Positions 30,826 to 45,065 of a DNA stretch of 64,000 bases are shown one piece after another. A program made the position numbers and the translations under genes. A model generated the notes under the pieces. It was not told the origin of the DNA and did not search any database. It was given only the letters and a program-made list of their open reading frames with translations. The stretch's first letter is position 1, and each line of letters opens with the position of its first letter. The stretch comes from Rhynchopus sp. YZ270_cl-10 (lineage: Eukaryota; Euglenozoa; Diplonemea; Diplonemida; Diplonemidae): NCBI GenBank assembly GCA_964035575.1, contig OZ037882.1, positions 1,178,001 through 1,242,000 on the forward strand, in the 5' to 3' direction.

Positions 30826-33800
30826 ATGTCGAAAAGGCAGTTCCGTGCGGTAACTAATGAGGGGTCGTGCATTATGTTTTGGGACACTGAGAGTGAGGAT
30901 ACTGACTGTTTGGTACCTGTCACAGTGCTGAAGACAGAGGAGCAATACGTAAAGGTGATCTACAACGGGAGGATGGGGCTTATCAAGGCGGGGGACGTAC
31001 GGCACCTCACTGAGCGTGCGCCTGCGGAGTCTTCTGATGACATTTTGCTTTCTGAGACGGAGAGTGCGCAGATCCGACTTGTCGATGTGGATAGCTTCCC
31101 TGCGCACAAGCTACCGGAGGTCGCGGGGAAGCGGAAACTCCCGCCCTTCTTTCACCAAATCGAAGAAGCTGTGGATGCGGGTTTTCACGTTCCCAATGGA
31201 ATCATCAAGCATGCCATTGCCGACTATCTCCTAGGAGCGCTGCAACGACCCAACGGCATCACACTCGCTACCGAGATAGTAAAATGGGCAGCCGAACGTC
31301 CCTCTGTCGTCAGCCAAATACCACCCCTCCTTGCCGACATGCCCCCCGAAGTCTGCCGCGCCTTCAGCGACAAAGCTGCCGACTTTCTTGCCAAATCCGA
31401 AACCACGCCAGAGCCCTACACCTCTCTCTTCAAGGTCGCGCTCGGCTTCCCACCCTCCGGACATCTCTGCAAAGAAGGCATTTCCAGCTATCAACCATAC
31501 GGCATTGTAGGAAAACAAGCACATTTTCATCCATCTCCAGTGTTTCCTGATGATGTAGTGAATTGCAGGCTGCTTATCGAAAAGGAAAAAGACGCGGAAG
31601 GTGCGTTGGCCGCGTTCAGCGTGACACCGGCAACTGCTGACTCTGGGGTATTAGCGGATGAGGAAGGGAACAACCGGATGGCCGCCCATCATCCTCGGTC
31701 CACGCATAGCAAGGCTGCACCGAATAAGAGACACCTTGTCTTTGTGCCGTCGACGGAGGCGAATATCAGTGCACTGTGCAAGGCGTTGCAGTCGCCTATC
31801 CCGCTTCTCATTGAAGGCGACACTGGGACAGGGAAGACTGTTAGTGTGTCTGCTGCTGCAGAGCGTATGGACATGGAGGTGATCCGCTTCAACCTGTCTT
31901 CAGGGACAACAGTGCAGGACCTGGTCGGGCGCATGCAGATAACGGACAACAAGTTGGAGCTGTCGCTGCAGCCGTTCACGGAGGCCTTCTCGCGCGGGTC
32001 GTTGCTTGTCTTGGATGAGTGCAACCTAGCGCAAGAGGAAGTGCTAGCAACCTTGGAAACAGCCCTCGATACAGGTCTCCTCGTCATCCCAGATCCAACG
32101 AATCCTGCCAGAGCTACCCAAGAAATCCGTCGCCACCCGATGTTCCGTCTTATCATCACACAAAACCCGTGCACAGGGCTTTTTGTTGGAAAGCGGCACC
32201 GCCTGTCCGCAGCGTTCCTCTCCCGCTTCTTTCCAATGAAGTTGGCCAGCTTTTTGCCAGATGAATTTATTGACATCGCGAAGGCCAGGTTGGTAGGCAT
32301 CATGAGGGGGACGGATGAGATTTGGCAGACTGTCGCAAAGGTATTGGGGAGGGTGCACAGCGCAGCGTCGAAGTACGTCACGCAGAATAAAGGGGTCAGC
32401 GGGGTGGAGACCTCCTTGACGGTGTTTACCTGCAGAGACATCATCAATGCTGTGAAGCTGGTGACCTTTACTCCGTCTGGGGAGGTGGACGTGGCGGAGT
32501 TGGTTGAGCCTGTGAAGCGGAGGATTCCTGCGAGTCTGTGGTGTATGTATGGGTCGCGGTTTCTAGCGGCAGGGCCGAGGGAGGAGGTGTGGAAGATTGT
32601 GTGCGAGATCTGTGCAGAGGAAGGGGTGGAGTGTCCAGCCAAACCAGCCGACTCTGTCGCAAGGTACCTGAGCGGGCAGACCTCAGGCCCCAACACCCCG
32701 CCCGACCCCTTCGCCAAGCCGCTCCCCGCCGTCGGCTCTGTCGTCTGGTGTGCCGACGACGACAACGTCGCCGCACCACGCAACCCCCTCATCGTCACAG
32801 AGCGTGTTCTCCACACCTGGCGTCTCCTCGACTTTGTCATGAACCTAGGACGTCCAGTTCTTCTTGTCGGCAAGAGTGGGACCGGGGTGTCACACATGGC
32901 GTTGGGCTATGCGGCGTACAGAACAGATCGTTACTATCTCAGCCATGTGACGAGTGAGACTATAACAGGAATGTTGGTTGGGCAGAATGTGCCCGCCTTC
33001 GAAGGCAAGGATGTGATAAAGTGGGTGGACGGTCCCGTCACCGAGGCTATGACGCAAGGTAAGTGGCTCGTCCTAGACGATCTTGCTGCAGCGTCTGCAA
33101 CAGTGCTGGAACGTCTCAACAGCGTGCTTGAGGAGGATCCAGAGCTCTTCATCGCAGAGCGTGGCGGGGACAATCCGAAAGTGGTCGAGCTCAACAAGAG
33201 CTTCCGTATTCTTGCGACCGCGGAGCACTCCCAGCTGACGTCGCTGTCGCCCGCCTTCGCCAACAGATTTACTGTCATTGTGTGCGGCAAAAGCGACGCA
33301 GACACGCACCAGAGCGACATGACACTCTTTGCACAGAATATGCTGTTTGCTCGCCCGGATGCGAACTTTGAGAGGCGAGGGCCGCAGCTGCTTGTCGAGG
33401 GGAACATTGTGCAGAGCACTGCTGAGGAGGGGTACACCGGTGCGCTTGCCTCTCTCGAGCTGACAGAGAAGCATGAGTGGGAGGTCGAGGTGGAGCACTG
33501 TCCGGGTGGTGAGGGCATTGTGGTGGGCGTGGCTGTAGACACAAAGCAGCTCGACCTCGGCACAGACCTCACCCACTCCAGTAAGGTGTGGGGCTACTCC
33601 AGCATAGGTGTCCTGCACATCTCCCAGGAGGCCCCCCCCGCCTGGTCGCTCTCAAAGCCACTGAACGTGAAGGCAGAGAAGTTCAAGGCAGGTGACGTCA
33701 TCAAGGTTGCCGTGTCCCCTGCAGAAAAGGAAATTGGATTCTTCAAAAACGGTGCAAACGTCGGCACCTTAAAGCTTGCACGCAGCGAAGAGGACGCAGC

Positions 33801-34540
33801 AAAGCCCTTGAAGCCGTTTGTGGGTCTCAACGCAAAGGCGCGGGTGCATATGAAGTTTGCAACACAGGATGCACCCGATACGCAGGTCAATGAATGCACA
33901 GAAATGTGCGGCAGTTCGCTCTCCAGGGGAACATACGGGTTGTACAGTGTGGTGCGTGCTATTCAGTGCGCAAGGAAGCTTGCAAATAATCGTGCGGTGA
34001 CAGCGAACCACCTGCGCAAGGCGTTCATGCTTCTGGAGGTGGGGTGGCGGCAGAGCGGGAGGAAGGCTTCTGATGGGGGAGGTATGCGTGGAAAGCACAG
34101 CTCGCTGGGTGCTCCTTCGTTGCGTGCGGCGGCAGTGGCAATACTCTTCACGAATGAGGTGTCGCCGTCGCTTGCGCAGCTGACACAGCGTGTATCCGCC
34201 TGTGTGGGGATGTCTGTCCCTGTGCTCATTGTGGACGACTACCACTGGGACCTGAAGGACTCGCTCTTCAAAGTCGTGGAGCAGGTCAAGGCAACACCGC
34301 AGTCGACAGTCACAGAGTGGTATGGCAGCCTGCTGCCCACGTGCACACGCGACGAGGTCACCATCACGCGTGTCGCGGGGCCGCTCCGCCGTGCACTCGA
34401 GGGAGGCACCTGCTTCCTTATTGACGGAATTGCACACCTCTCGAGCTCCATGCAGGCACAGCTCGGTCCGCTCCTTGACACAGGCGTGCTGTCGCGTCCT
34501 GGGGAGGACCTTCCTGTGCGCTGTGCACCAGGCTTCAGCG
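30826..34540 (+). CDS. Giant midasin/dynein-related AAA ATPase with SPRY domain, 5' part
   Basis: First 1238 codons, from the ATG at 30826. An SH3-like N-terminus (about 1-65) is possible but uncertain. AAA-1 has Walker A GDTGTGKT (about 331), Walker B LLVLDECNLA (about 392-401), sensor LIITQNPC and arginine-finger-like FLSRFF, all typical of the AAA_5 (midasin/dynein-related) class. AAA-2 has a damaged Walker A (GKSGTGVS, no Thr/Ser after Gly-Lys) and WLVLDDLAAA as Walker B. A SPRY domain (about 860-1010; KVWGYSSIGVLHIS, IGFFKNGANVGTL) is inserted next. AAA-3 lacks a Walker A but keeps CFLIDGIAHL. The frame is interrupted at 34540 within AAA-3 by the 24-kb element and continues at 58803. As it stands a ribosome would read six more codons and stop at 34554, so this allele is probably broken unless the element is removed or spliced out. 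Confidence 0.8.
34534..34540. repeat. Target site duplication, left copy (TTCAGCG)
   Basis: Identical to 58796-58802, flush with the inverted ends of the element. Falls in host codons F-S-V. Confidence 0.93.
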
Positions 34541-34586
34541 TAGGGGGGTCCTAGCTAGGCCGGGGCTCTGTCGGAAAAACTATTTT
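34541..34586. repeat. Left terminal inverted repeat
   Basis: 15-bp outer block and 20-bp inner block match the right end, separated here by 11 unmatched bases and there by 22, so the inverted repeat is bipartite. Confidence 0.88.
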
Positions 34587-34944
34587 TTTTAAAAAATATG
34601 CCTAAGTCCCCGAAAACACACGGAATGGCTCCAGAACACATTTTTTCCAGTGTCCCGCAGTGTCCCACCACTGTTTTTTGGTTTTTGTGGCATAAAAAAT
34701 ACAAAAAAAAATACATGGTTCTATAGGGGCCGAGTACAATGGCGTTTTTCACGTATTTTTCATGATTTTTCAAATTTGGCAAAATTCAAGTCAAATACCA
34801 GACATTCTCCCCCCCACCTCGTTATGTCACCAACATGTCCAAAAAAAAGATGTTTTTCCATTTTGTATTCTACCCCCAGTGTAACATAAAATTCCACATT
34901 TCCACCAAAATCCACAAACCCAGCGTCACACGCAGGCAAATATC
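34587..34944. other. Left subterminal region of the element
   Basis: AT-rich, no gene. It contains CCAGTGTCCCGCAGTGTCCC near 34,650-34,672, which recurs as CCAGTGTCCCGCAGTGTCGC near 56,852-56,875, a subterminal repeat shared by the two ends. Confidence 0.55.
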
Positions 34945-37900
34945 GCTCCTAAAATGGCCGTCATTGTTTCAGTTTTTTGACAACAGTTCTTCAGGCGCAC
35001 TTTCGTAGGGTACCTAATGTCACTATTTGGGTGTATTTGGAGGTGTTGCAACGGTGCGCTCTAATAACTGCCGTCATTGTTTCAGTTATTTGACAACAGT
35101 TCTTCAGGCGCACTTTCGTAGGGTACCTAATGTCACTATTTGGGTGTATTTGGAGGTGTTGCAACGGTGCGCTCTTAAAACTGCCGTCATTGTTTCGGTT
35201 ATTTGACAGCAGTTCTGCAGGCGCACTTTCGTAGGGTACCTAATGTCACTATTTGGGTGTATTTGGAGGTGTTGCAACGGTGCGCTCTCAAAATGGCCGT
35301 CATTGTTTCAGTTATTTGACAACAGTTCTTCAGGCGCACTTTCGTAGGGTACCTAATGTCACTATTTGGGTGTATTTGGAGGTGTTGCAACGGTGCGCTC
35401 TCAAAACTGCCGTCATTGTTTCGGTTCTTTGACAGCAGTTCTGCAGGCGCACTTTCGTAGGGTACTTATTGTCACTATTTGGGTGTATTTGGAGGTGTTG
35501 CAACGGTGCGCTCTTAAAATGGCCGTCATTGTTTCAGTTATTTGACAACAGTTCTTCAGGCGCACTTTCGTAGGGTACCTAATGTCACTATTTGGGTGTA
35601 TTTGGAGGTGTTGCAACGGTGCGCTCTTAAAACTGCCGTCATTGTTTCAGTTATTTGACAACAGTTCTTCAGGCGCACTTTCGTAGGGTACCTAATGTCA
35701 CTATTTGGGTGTATTTGGAGGTGTTACAGCGGTGCGCTCTTAAAACTGCCGTCATTGTTTCAGTTATTTGACAACAGTTCTTCAGGCGCACTTTCGTAGG
35801 GTACCTAATGTCACTATTTGGGTGTATTTGGAGGTCTTGCAACGGTGCGCTCTCTAAACTGCCGTCATTGTTTCAGTTATTTGACAACAGTTCTTCAGGC
35901 GCACTTTCGTAGGGTACCTAATGTCACTATTTGGGTGTATTTGGAGGTGTTGCAACGGTGCGCTCTTAAAATGGCCGTCATTGTTTCAGTTATTTGACAA
36001 CAGTTCTTCAGGCGCACTTTCGTAGGGTACCTATTGTCACTATTTGGGTGTATTTGGAGGTGTTACAGCGGTGCGCTCTTAAAACTGCCGTCATTGTTTC
36101 AGTTATTTGACAACAGTTCTTCAGGCGCACTTTCGTAGGATACCTAATGTCACTATTTGGGTGTATTTGGAGGTGTTGCAACGGTGCGCTCTTAAAACTG
36201 CCGTCATTGTTTCAGTTATTTGACAACAGTTCTTCAGGCGCACTTTCGTAGGGTACCTAATGTCACTATTTGGGTGTATTTGGAGGTGTTGCAACGGTGC
36301 GCTCTTAAAACTGCCGTCATTGTTTCAGTTATTTGACAACAGTTCTTCAGGCGCACTTTCGTAGGGTACCTAATGTCACTATTTGGGTGTATTTGGAGGT
36401 GTTGCAACGGTGCGCTCTTAAAACTGCCGTCATTGTTTCAGTTATTTGACAACAGTTCTTCAGGCGCACTTTCGTAGGGTACCTAATGTCACTATTTGGG
36501 TGTATTTGGAGGTGTTGCAACGGTGCGCTCTTAAAATGGCCGTCATTGTTTCAGTTATTTGACAACAGTTCTTCAGGCGCACTTTCGTAGGGTACTTATT
36601 GTCACTATTTGGGTGTATTTGGAGGTGTTGCAACGGTGCGCTCTTAAAATGGCCGTCATTGTTTCAGTTATTTGACAACAGTTCTGCAGGCGCACTTTCG
36701 TAGGGTACTTATTGTCACTATTTGGGTGTATTTGGAGGTGTTGCAACGGTGCGCTCTTAAAATGGCCGTCATTGTTTCAGTTATTTGACAGCAGTTCTTC
36801 AGGCGCACTTTCGTAGGATACCTAATGTCACTATTTGGGTGTATTTGGAGGTGTTACAGCGGTGCGCTCTTAAAACTGCCGTCATTGTTTCAGTTATTTG
36901 ACAACAGTTCTTCAGGCGCACTTTCGTAGGGTACCTAATGTCACTATTTGGGTGTATTTGGAGGTGTTACAGCGGTGCGCTCTTAAAACTGCCGTCATTG
37001 TTTCAGTTATTTGACAACAGTTCTTAAGGCGCACTTTCGTAGGGTACTTATTGTCACTATTTGGGTGTATTTGGAGGTGTTACAGCGGTGCGCTCTTAAA
37101 TCTGCCGTCATTGTTTCAGTTATTTGACAACAGTTCTTCAGGCGCATTTTCGTAGGGTACCTAATGTCACTATTTGGGTGTATTTGGAGGTGTTACAGCG
37201 GTGCGCTCTTAAAACTGCCGTCATTGTTTCAGTTATTTGACAACAGTTCTTCAGGCGCACTTTCGTAGGATACCTAATGTCACTATTTGGGTGTATTTGG
37301 AGGTGTTGCAACGGTGCGCTCTTAAAACTGCCGTCATTGTTTCAGTTATTTGACAACAGTTCTTCAGGCGCACTTTCGTAGGATACCTAATGTCACTATT
37401 TGGGTGTATTTGGAGGTGTTGCAACGGTGCGCTCTTAAAATGGCCGTCATTGTTTCAGTTATTTGACAACAGTTCTTCAGGCGCACTTTCGTAGGGTACC
37501 TATTGTCACTATTTGGGTGTATTTGGAGGTGTTACAGCGGTGCGCTCTTAAAACTGCCGTCATTGTTTCAGTTATTTGACAACAGTTCTTCAGGCGCACT
37601 TTCGTAGGATACCTAATGTCACTATTTGGGTGTATTTGGAGGTGTTGCAACGGTGCGCTCTTAAAACTGCCGTCATTGTTTCAGTTATTTGACAACAGTT
37701 CTTCAGGCGCACTTTCGTAGGGTACCTAATGTCACTATTTGGGTGTATTTGGAGGTGTTGCAACGGTGCGCTCTTAAAACTGCCGTCATTGTTTCAGTTA
37801 TTTGACAACAGTTCTTCAGGCGCACTTTCGTAGGGTACCTAATGTCACTATTTGGGTGTATTTGGAGGTGTTGCAACGGTGCGCTCTTAAAATGGCCGTC

Positions 37901-40490
37901 ATTGTTTCAGTTATTTGACAACAGTTCTTCAGGCGCACTTTCGTAGGGTACTTATTGTCACTATTTGGGTGTATTTGGAGGTGTTGCAACGGTGCGCTCT
38001 TAAAATGGCCGTCATTGTTTCAGTTATTTGACAACAGTTCTGCAGGCGCACTTTCGTAGGGTACTTATTGTCACTATTTGGGTGTATTTGGAGGTGTTGC
38101 AACGGTGCGCTCTTAAAATGGCCGTCATTGTTTCAGTTATTTGACAGCAGTTCTTCAGGCGCACTTTCGTAGGGTACCTAATGTCACTATTTGGGTGTAT
38201 TTGGAGGTGTTGCAACGGTGCGCTCTTAAAACTGCCGTCATTGTTTCAGTTATTTGACAACAGTTCTTCAGGCGCACTTTCGTAGGGTACCTATTGTCAC
38301 TATTTGGGTGTATTTGGAGGTGTTACAGCGGTGCGCTCTTAAAACTGCCGTCATTGTTTCAGTTATTTGACAACAGTTCTTCAGGCGCACTTTCGTAGGA
38401 TACCTAATGTCACTATTTGGGTGTATTTGGAGGTGTTGCAACGGTGCGCTCTTAAAACTGCCGTCATTGTTTCAGTTATTTGACAACAGTTCTTCAGGCG
38501 CACTTTCGTAGGGTACCTAATGTCACTATTTGGGTGTATTTGGAGGTGTTGCAACGGTGCGCTCTTAAAACTGCCGTCATTGTTTCAGTTATTTGACAAC
38601 AGTTCTTCAGGCGCACTTTCGTAGGGTACCTAATGTCACTATTTGGGTGTATTTGGAGGTGTTGCAACGGTGCGCTCTTAAAACTGCCGTCATTGTTTCA
38701 GTTATTTGACAACAGTTCTTCAGGCGCACTTTCGTAGGGTACTTATTGTCACTATTTGGGTGTATTTGGAGGTGTTGCAACGGTGCGCTCTTAAAATGGC
38801 CGTCATTGTTTCAGTTATTTGACAACAGTTCTTCAGGCGCACTTTCGTAGGGTACTTATTGTCACTATTTGGGTGTATTTGGAGGTGTTGCAACGGTGCG
38901 CTCTTAAAATGGCCGTCATTGTTTCAGTTATTTGACAACAGTTCTGCAGGCGCACTTTCGTAGGGTACCTAATGTCACTATTTGGGTGTATTTGGAGGTG
39001 TTACAGCGGTGCGCTCTTAAAACTGCCGTCATTGTTTCAGTTATTTGACAACAGTTCTTAAGGCGCACTTTCGTAGGGTACTTATTGTCACTATTTGGGT
39101 GTATTTGGAGGTGTTACAGCGGTGCGCTCTTAAAACTGCCGTCATTGTTTCAGTTATTTGACAACAGTTCTTCAGGCGCACTTTCGTAGGATACCTAATG
39201 TCACTATTTGGGTGTATTTGGAGGTGTTGCAACGGTGCGCTCTTAAAACTGCCGTCATTGTTTCAGTTATTTGACAACAGTTCTTCAGGCGCACTTTCGT
39301 AGGGTACCTAATGTCACTATTTGGGTGTATTTGGAGGTGTTGCAACGGTGCGCTCTTAAAATGGCCGTCATTGTTTCAGTTATTTGACAGCAGTTCTTCA
39401 GGCGCACTTTCGTAGGATACCTAATGTCACTATTTGGGTGTATTTGGAGGTGTTGCAACGGTGCGCTCTTAAAATGGCCGTCATTGTTTCAGTTATTTGA
39501 CAACAGTTCTGCAGGCGCACTTTCGTAGGGTACCTAATGTCACTATTTGGGTGTATTTGGAGGTGTTGCAACGGTGCGCTCTTAAAATGGCCGTCATTGT
39601 TTCAGTTATTTGACAACAGTTCTGCAGGCGCACTTTCGTAGGATACCTAATGTCACTATTTGGGTGTATTTGGAGGTGTTGCAACGGTGCGCTCTTAAAA
39701 TGGCCGTCATTGTTTCAGTTATTTGACAACAGTTCTTCAGGCGCACTTTCGTAGGGTACCTAATGTCACTATTTGGGTGTATTTGGAGGTGTTACAGCGG
39801 TGCGCTCTTAAAACTGCCGTCATTGTTTCAGTTATTTGACAACAGTTCTTAAGGCGCACTTTCGTAGGGTACTTATTGTCACTATTTGGGTGTATTTGGA
39901 GGTGTTACAGCGGTGCGCTCTTAAATCTGCCGTCATTGTTTCAGTTATTTGACAACAGTTCTTCAGGCGCATTTTCGTAGGGTACCTAATGTCACTATTT
40001 GGGTGTATTTGGAGGTGTTACAGCGGTGCGCTCTTAAAACTGCCGTCATTGTTTCAGTTATTTGACAACAGTTCTTCAGGCGCACTTTCGTAGGATACCT
40101 AATGTCACTATTTGGGTGTATTTGGAGGTGTTGCAACGGTGCGCTCTTAAAACTGCCGTCATTGTTTCAGTTATTTGACAACAGTTCTTCAGGCGCACTT
40201 TCGTAGGGTACCTAATGTCACTATTTGGGTGTATTTGGAGGTGTTGCAACGGTGCGCTCTTAAAATGGCCGTCATTGTTTCAGTTATTTGACAACAGTTC
40301 TGCAAGCGCACTTTCGTAGGGTACTTATTGTCACTATTTGGGTGTATTTGGAGGTCTTGCAACGGTGCGCTCTCTAAACTGCCGTCATTGTTTCAGTTAT
40401 TTGACAACAGTTCTTCAGGCGCACTTTCGTAGGATACCTAATGTCACTATTTGGGTGTATTTGGAGGTGTTGCAACGGTGCGCTCTTAAA
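34945..40490. repeat. Tandem array A, 113-bp unit, 49 copies
   Basis: The landmark CCGTCATTGTTTCAG recurs every 113 bp from 34,958 to 40,382 (48 exact intervals), so there are no indels over 5.4 kb. Units differ at a few recurrent sites (TTGCAACGG or TTACAGCGG; CCTAATG or CTTATTG; TTCTTCAG or TTCTGCAG). Rare variants recur at 18- and 25-unit spacing (TTCTTAAGG at 37,021, 39,055, 39,846), showing block duplications. Short minus-strand frames are artefacts of the repeat. Confidence 0.95.
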
Positions 40491-43400
40491 AATGAATTGT
40501 GTAAGGGGGCCCGATTTTGTTGCGATAAATTACGAAAATTGATGAAAACAAATATGCGTCTCACAATTGAACCCAGATTCTGCTCCATATGCGATGTTTT
40601 GATGTGTTTCGACCTGAATTGTGTGAGGGGGCCCGATTTTGTTGCGGAAAATTACGAAAATTGATGAAAACTAATATGCGTCTCACAATTGAACCCAGAT
40701 TCTGCTCCAGATACGATGTTTTGATGTGTTTCTGCCTGAATTGTGTAAGGGGGCCCGATTTTGTTGCGGAAAATTACGAAAATTATTGAAAACCAATAAG
40801 CGCCTCACAATTGAACCCAGATTCTGCTCCAGATACGATGTTTTGATGTGTTTCTGCCTGAATTGTGTAAGGGGGCCCGATTTTGTTGCGGAAAATTACG
40901 AAAATTATTGAAAACCAATAAGCGCCTCACAATTGAACCCAGATTCTGCTCCAGATGCGATGTTTTGGTCTGTTTCTGCCTGAATTGTGTAAGGGGGCCC
41001 GATTTTGTTGCGGAAAATTACGAAAATTGATGAAAACTAATATGCGTCTCACAATTGAACCCAGATTCTGCTCCAGATACGATGTTTTGATGTGTTTCTG
41101 CCTGAATTGTGTGAGGGGGCCCGATTTTGTTGCGGAAAATTACGAAAATTATTGAAAACAAATATGCGTCTCACAATTGAACCCAGATTCTGCTCCATAT
41201 GCGATGTTTTGATGTGTTTCGACCTGAATTGTGTGAGGGGGCCCGATTTTGTTGCGGAAAATTACGAAAATTGATGAAAACTAATATGCGTCTCACAATT
41301 GAACCCAGATTCTGCTCCAGATACGATGTTTTGATGTGTTTCTGCCTGAATTGTGTAAGGGGGCCCGATTTTGTTGCGGAAAATTACGAAAATTATTGAA
41401 AACCAATAAGCGCCTCACAATTGAACCCAGATTCTGCTCCAGATACGATGTTTTGATGTGTTTCTGCCTGAATTGTGTAAGGGGGCCCGATTTTGTTGCG
41501 GAAAATTACGAAAATTATTGAAAACCAATAAGCGCCTCACAATTGAACCCAGATTCTGCTCCAGATGCGATGTTTTGGTCTGTTTCTGCCTGAATTGTGT
41601 AAGGGGGCCCGATTTTGTTGCGATAAATTACGAAAATTGATGAAAACAAATAAGCGCCTCACAATTGAACCCAGATTCTGCTCCAGATACGATGTTTTGA
41701 TGTGTTTCTGCCTGAATTGTGTAAGGGGGCCCGATTTTGTTGCGATAAATTACGAAAATTGATGAAAACAAATAAGCGCCTCACAATTGAACCCAGATTC
41801 TGCTCCAGATACGATGTTTTGATGTGTTTCTGCCTGAATTGTGTAAGGGGGCCCGATTTTGTTGCGGAAAATTACGAAAATTACTGAAAACAAATATGCG
41901 TCTCACAATTGAACCCAGATTCTGCTCCAGATACGATGTTTTGATGTGTTTCTGCCTGAATTGTGTAAGGGGGCCCGATTTTGTTGCGGAAAATTACGAA
42001 AATTATTGAAAACCAATAAGCGCCTCACAATTGAACCCAGATTCTGCTCCAGATGCGATGTTTTGGTCTGTTTCTGCCTGAATTGTGTAAGGGGGCCCGA
42101 TTTTGTTGCGATAAATTACGAAAATTGATGAAAACAAATAAGCGCCTCACAATTGAACCCAGATTCTGCTCCAGATACGATGTTTTGATGTGTTTCTGCC
42201 TGAATTGTGTAAGGGGGCCCGATTTTGTTGCGGAAAATTACGAAAATTGATGAAAACAAATATGCGTCTCACAATTGAACCCAGATTCTGCTCCAGATAC
42301 GATGTTTTGATGTGTTTCTGCCTGAATTGTGTAAGGGGGCCCGATTTTGTTGCGGAAAATTACGAAAATTACTGAAAACAAATATGCGTCTCACAATTGA
42401 ACCCAGATTCTGCTCCAGATACGATGTTTTGATGTGTTTCTGCCTGAATTGTGTAAGGGGGCCCGATTTTGTTGCGATAAATTACGAAAATTGATGAAAA
42501 CAAATAAGCGCCTCACAATTGAACCCAGATTCTGCTCCAGATACGATGTTTTGATGTGTTTCTGCCTGAATTGTGTAAGGGGGCCCGATTTTGTTGCGGA
42601 AAATTACGAAAATTGATGAAAACAAATATGCGTCTCACAATTGAACCCAGATTCTGCTCCAGATACGATGTTTTGATGTGTTTCTGCCTGAATTGTGTAA
42701 GGGGGCCCGATTTTGTTGCGGAAAATTACGAAAATTGATGAAAACAAATATGCGTCTCACAATTGAACCCAGATTCTGCTCCAGATACGATGTTTTGATG
42801 TGTTTCTGCCTGAATTGTGTAAGGGGGCCCGATTTTGTTGCGGAAAATTACGAAAATTATTGAAAACAAATATGCGTCTCACAATTGAACCCAGATTCTG
42901 CTCCATATGCGATGTTTTGATGTGTTTCGACCTGAATTGTGTGAGGGGGCCCGATTTTGTTGCGGAAAATTACGAAAATTGATGAAAACTAATATGCGTC
43001 TCACAATTGAACCCAGATTCTGCTCCAGATACGATGTTTTGATGTGTTTCTGCCTGAATTGTGTAAGGGGGCCCGATTTTGTTGCGGAAAATTACGAAAA
43101 TTATTGAAAACCAATAAGCGCCTCACAATTGAACCCAGATTCTGCTCCAGATACGATGTTTTGATGTGTTTCTGCCTGAATTGTGTAAGGGGGCCCGATT
43201 TTGTTGCGGAAAATTACGAAAATTGATGAAAACTAATATGCGTCTCACAATTGAACCCAGATTCTGCTCCAGATACGATGTTTTGATGTGTTTCTGCCTG
43301 AATTGTGTAAGGGGGCCCGATTTTGTTGCGGAAAATTACGAAAATTATTGAAAACCAATAAGCGCCTCACAATTGAACCCAGATTCTGCTCCAGATACGA

Positions 43401-45065
43401 TGTTTTGATGTGTTTCTGCCTGAATTGTGTAAGGGGGCCCGATTTTGTTGCGGAAAATTACGAAAATTACTGAAAACAAATATGCGTCTCACAATTGAAC
43501 CCAGATTCTGCTCCAGATACGATGTTTTGATGTGTTTCTGCCTGAATTGTGTAAGGGGGCCCGATTTTGTTGCGGAAAATTACGAAAATTATTGAAAACC
43601 AATAAGCGCCTCACAATTGAACCCAGATTCTGCTCCAGATGCGATGTTTTGGTCTGTTTCTGCCTGAATTGTGTAAGGGGGCCCGATTTTGTTGCGGAAA
43701 ATTACGAAAATTGATGAAAACTAATATGCGTCTCACAATTGAACCCAGATTCTGCTCCAGATACGATGTTTTGATGTGTTTCTGCCTGAATTGTGTAAGG
43801 GGGCCCGATTTTGTTGCGGAAAATTACGAAAATTATTGAAAACCAATAAGCGCCTCACAATTGAACCCAGATTCTGCTCCAGATGCGATGTTTTGGTCTG
43901 TTTCTGCCTGAATTGTGTAAGGGGGCCCGATTTTGTTGCGATAAATTACGAAAATTGATGAAAACCAATAAGCGCCTCACAATTGAACCCAGATTCTGCT
44001 CCAGATGCGATGTTTTGATGTGTTTCTGCCTGAATTGTGTAAGGGGGCCCGATTTTGTTGCGGAAAATTACGAAAATTGATGAAAACTAATATGCGTCTC
44101 ACAATTGAACCCAGATTCTGCTCCAGATGCGATGTTTTGATGTGTTTCTGCCTGAATTGTGTAAGGGGGCCCGATTTTGTTGCGGAAAATTACGAAAATT
44201 ATTGAAAACCAATAAGCGCCTCACAATTGAACCCAGATTCTGCTCCAGATGCGATGTTTTGGTCTGTTTCTGCCTGAATTGTGTAAGGGGGCCCGATTTT
44301 GTTGCGATAAATTACGAAAATTGATGAAAACCAATAAGCGCCTCACAATTGAACCCAGATTCTGCTCCAGATGCGATGTTTTGATGTGTTTCTGCCTGAA
44401 TTGTGTAAGGGGGCCCGATTTTGTTGCGGAAAATTACGAAAATTATTGAAAACAAATATGCGTCTCACAATTGAACCCAGATTCTGCTCCATATGCGATG
44501 TTTTGATGTGTTTCGACCTGAATTGTGTGAGGGGGCCCGATTTTGTTGCGGAAAATTACGAAAATTATTGAAAACCAATAAGCGCCTCACAATTGAACCC
44601 AGATTCTGCTCCAGATGCGATGTTTTGGTCTGTTTCTGCCTGAATTGTGTAAGGGGGCCCGATTTTGTTGCGGAAAATTACGAAAATTGATGAAAACAAA
44701 TATGCGTCTCACAATTGAACCCAGATTCTGCTCCAGATACGATGTTTTGATGTGTTTCTGCCTGAATTGTGTAAGGGGGCCCGATTTTGTTGCGGAAAAT
44801 TACGAAAATTATTGAAAACAAATATGCGTCTCACAATTGAACCCAGATTCTGCTCCATATGCGATGTTTTGATGTGTTTCGACCTGAATTGTGTGAGGGG
44901 GCCCGATTTTGTTGCGGAAAATTACGAAAATTATTGAAAACAAATATGCGTCTCACAATTGAACCCAGATTCTGCTCCATATGCGATGTTTTGATGTGTT
45001 TCTGCCTGAATTGTGTAAGGGGGCCCGATTTTGTTGCGGAAAATTACGAAAATTGATGAAAACAA
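40491..45065. repeat. Tandem array B, 122-bp unit, 38 copies
   Basis: GAATTGTGTAAGGGGGCCCG (or its GTGAGG variant) recurs every 122 bp from 40,494 to 45,008 (37 exact intervals). Unit variants (CGGAAAATT or CGATAAATT; AATATGCGTC or AATAAGCGCC; GATACG or GATGCG) form repeating patterns, again pointing to block duplication. The array joins array A directly. Its last unit runs in frame into the gene that follows. About 60-codon frames across the units are by-products of a 122-bp period and are not genes. Confidence 0.95.

Noticed and set aside
30826-34554. Complete 1242-residue AAA protein ending at 34554
   Set aside because: The last codons and the stop lie inside the inserted element. The true gene continues at 58803.
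34945-45065. CRISPR array or a family of many small genes
   Set aside because: Units of 113 and 122 bp repeat with no variable spacers, in a eukaryotic context. The 60-66-codon frames arise only from the repeat period.
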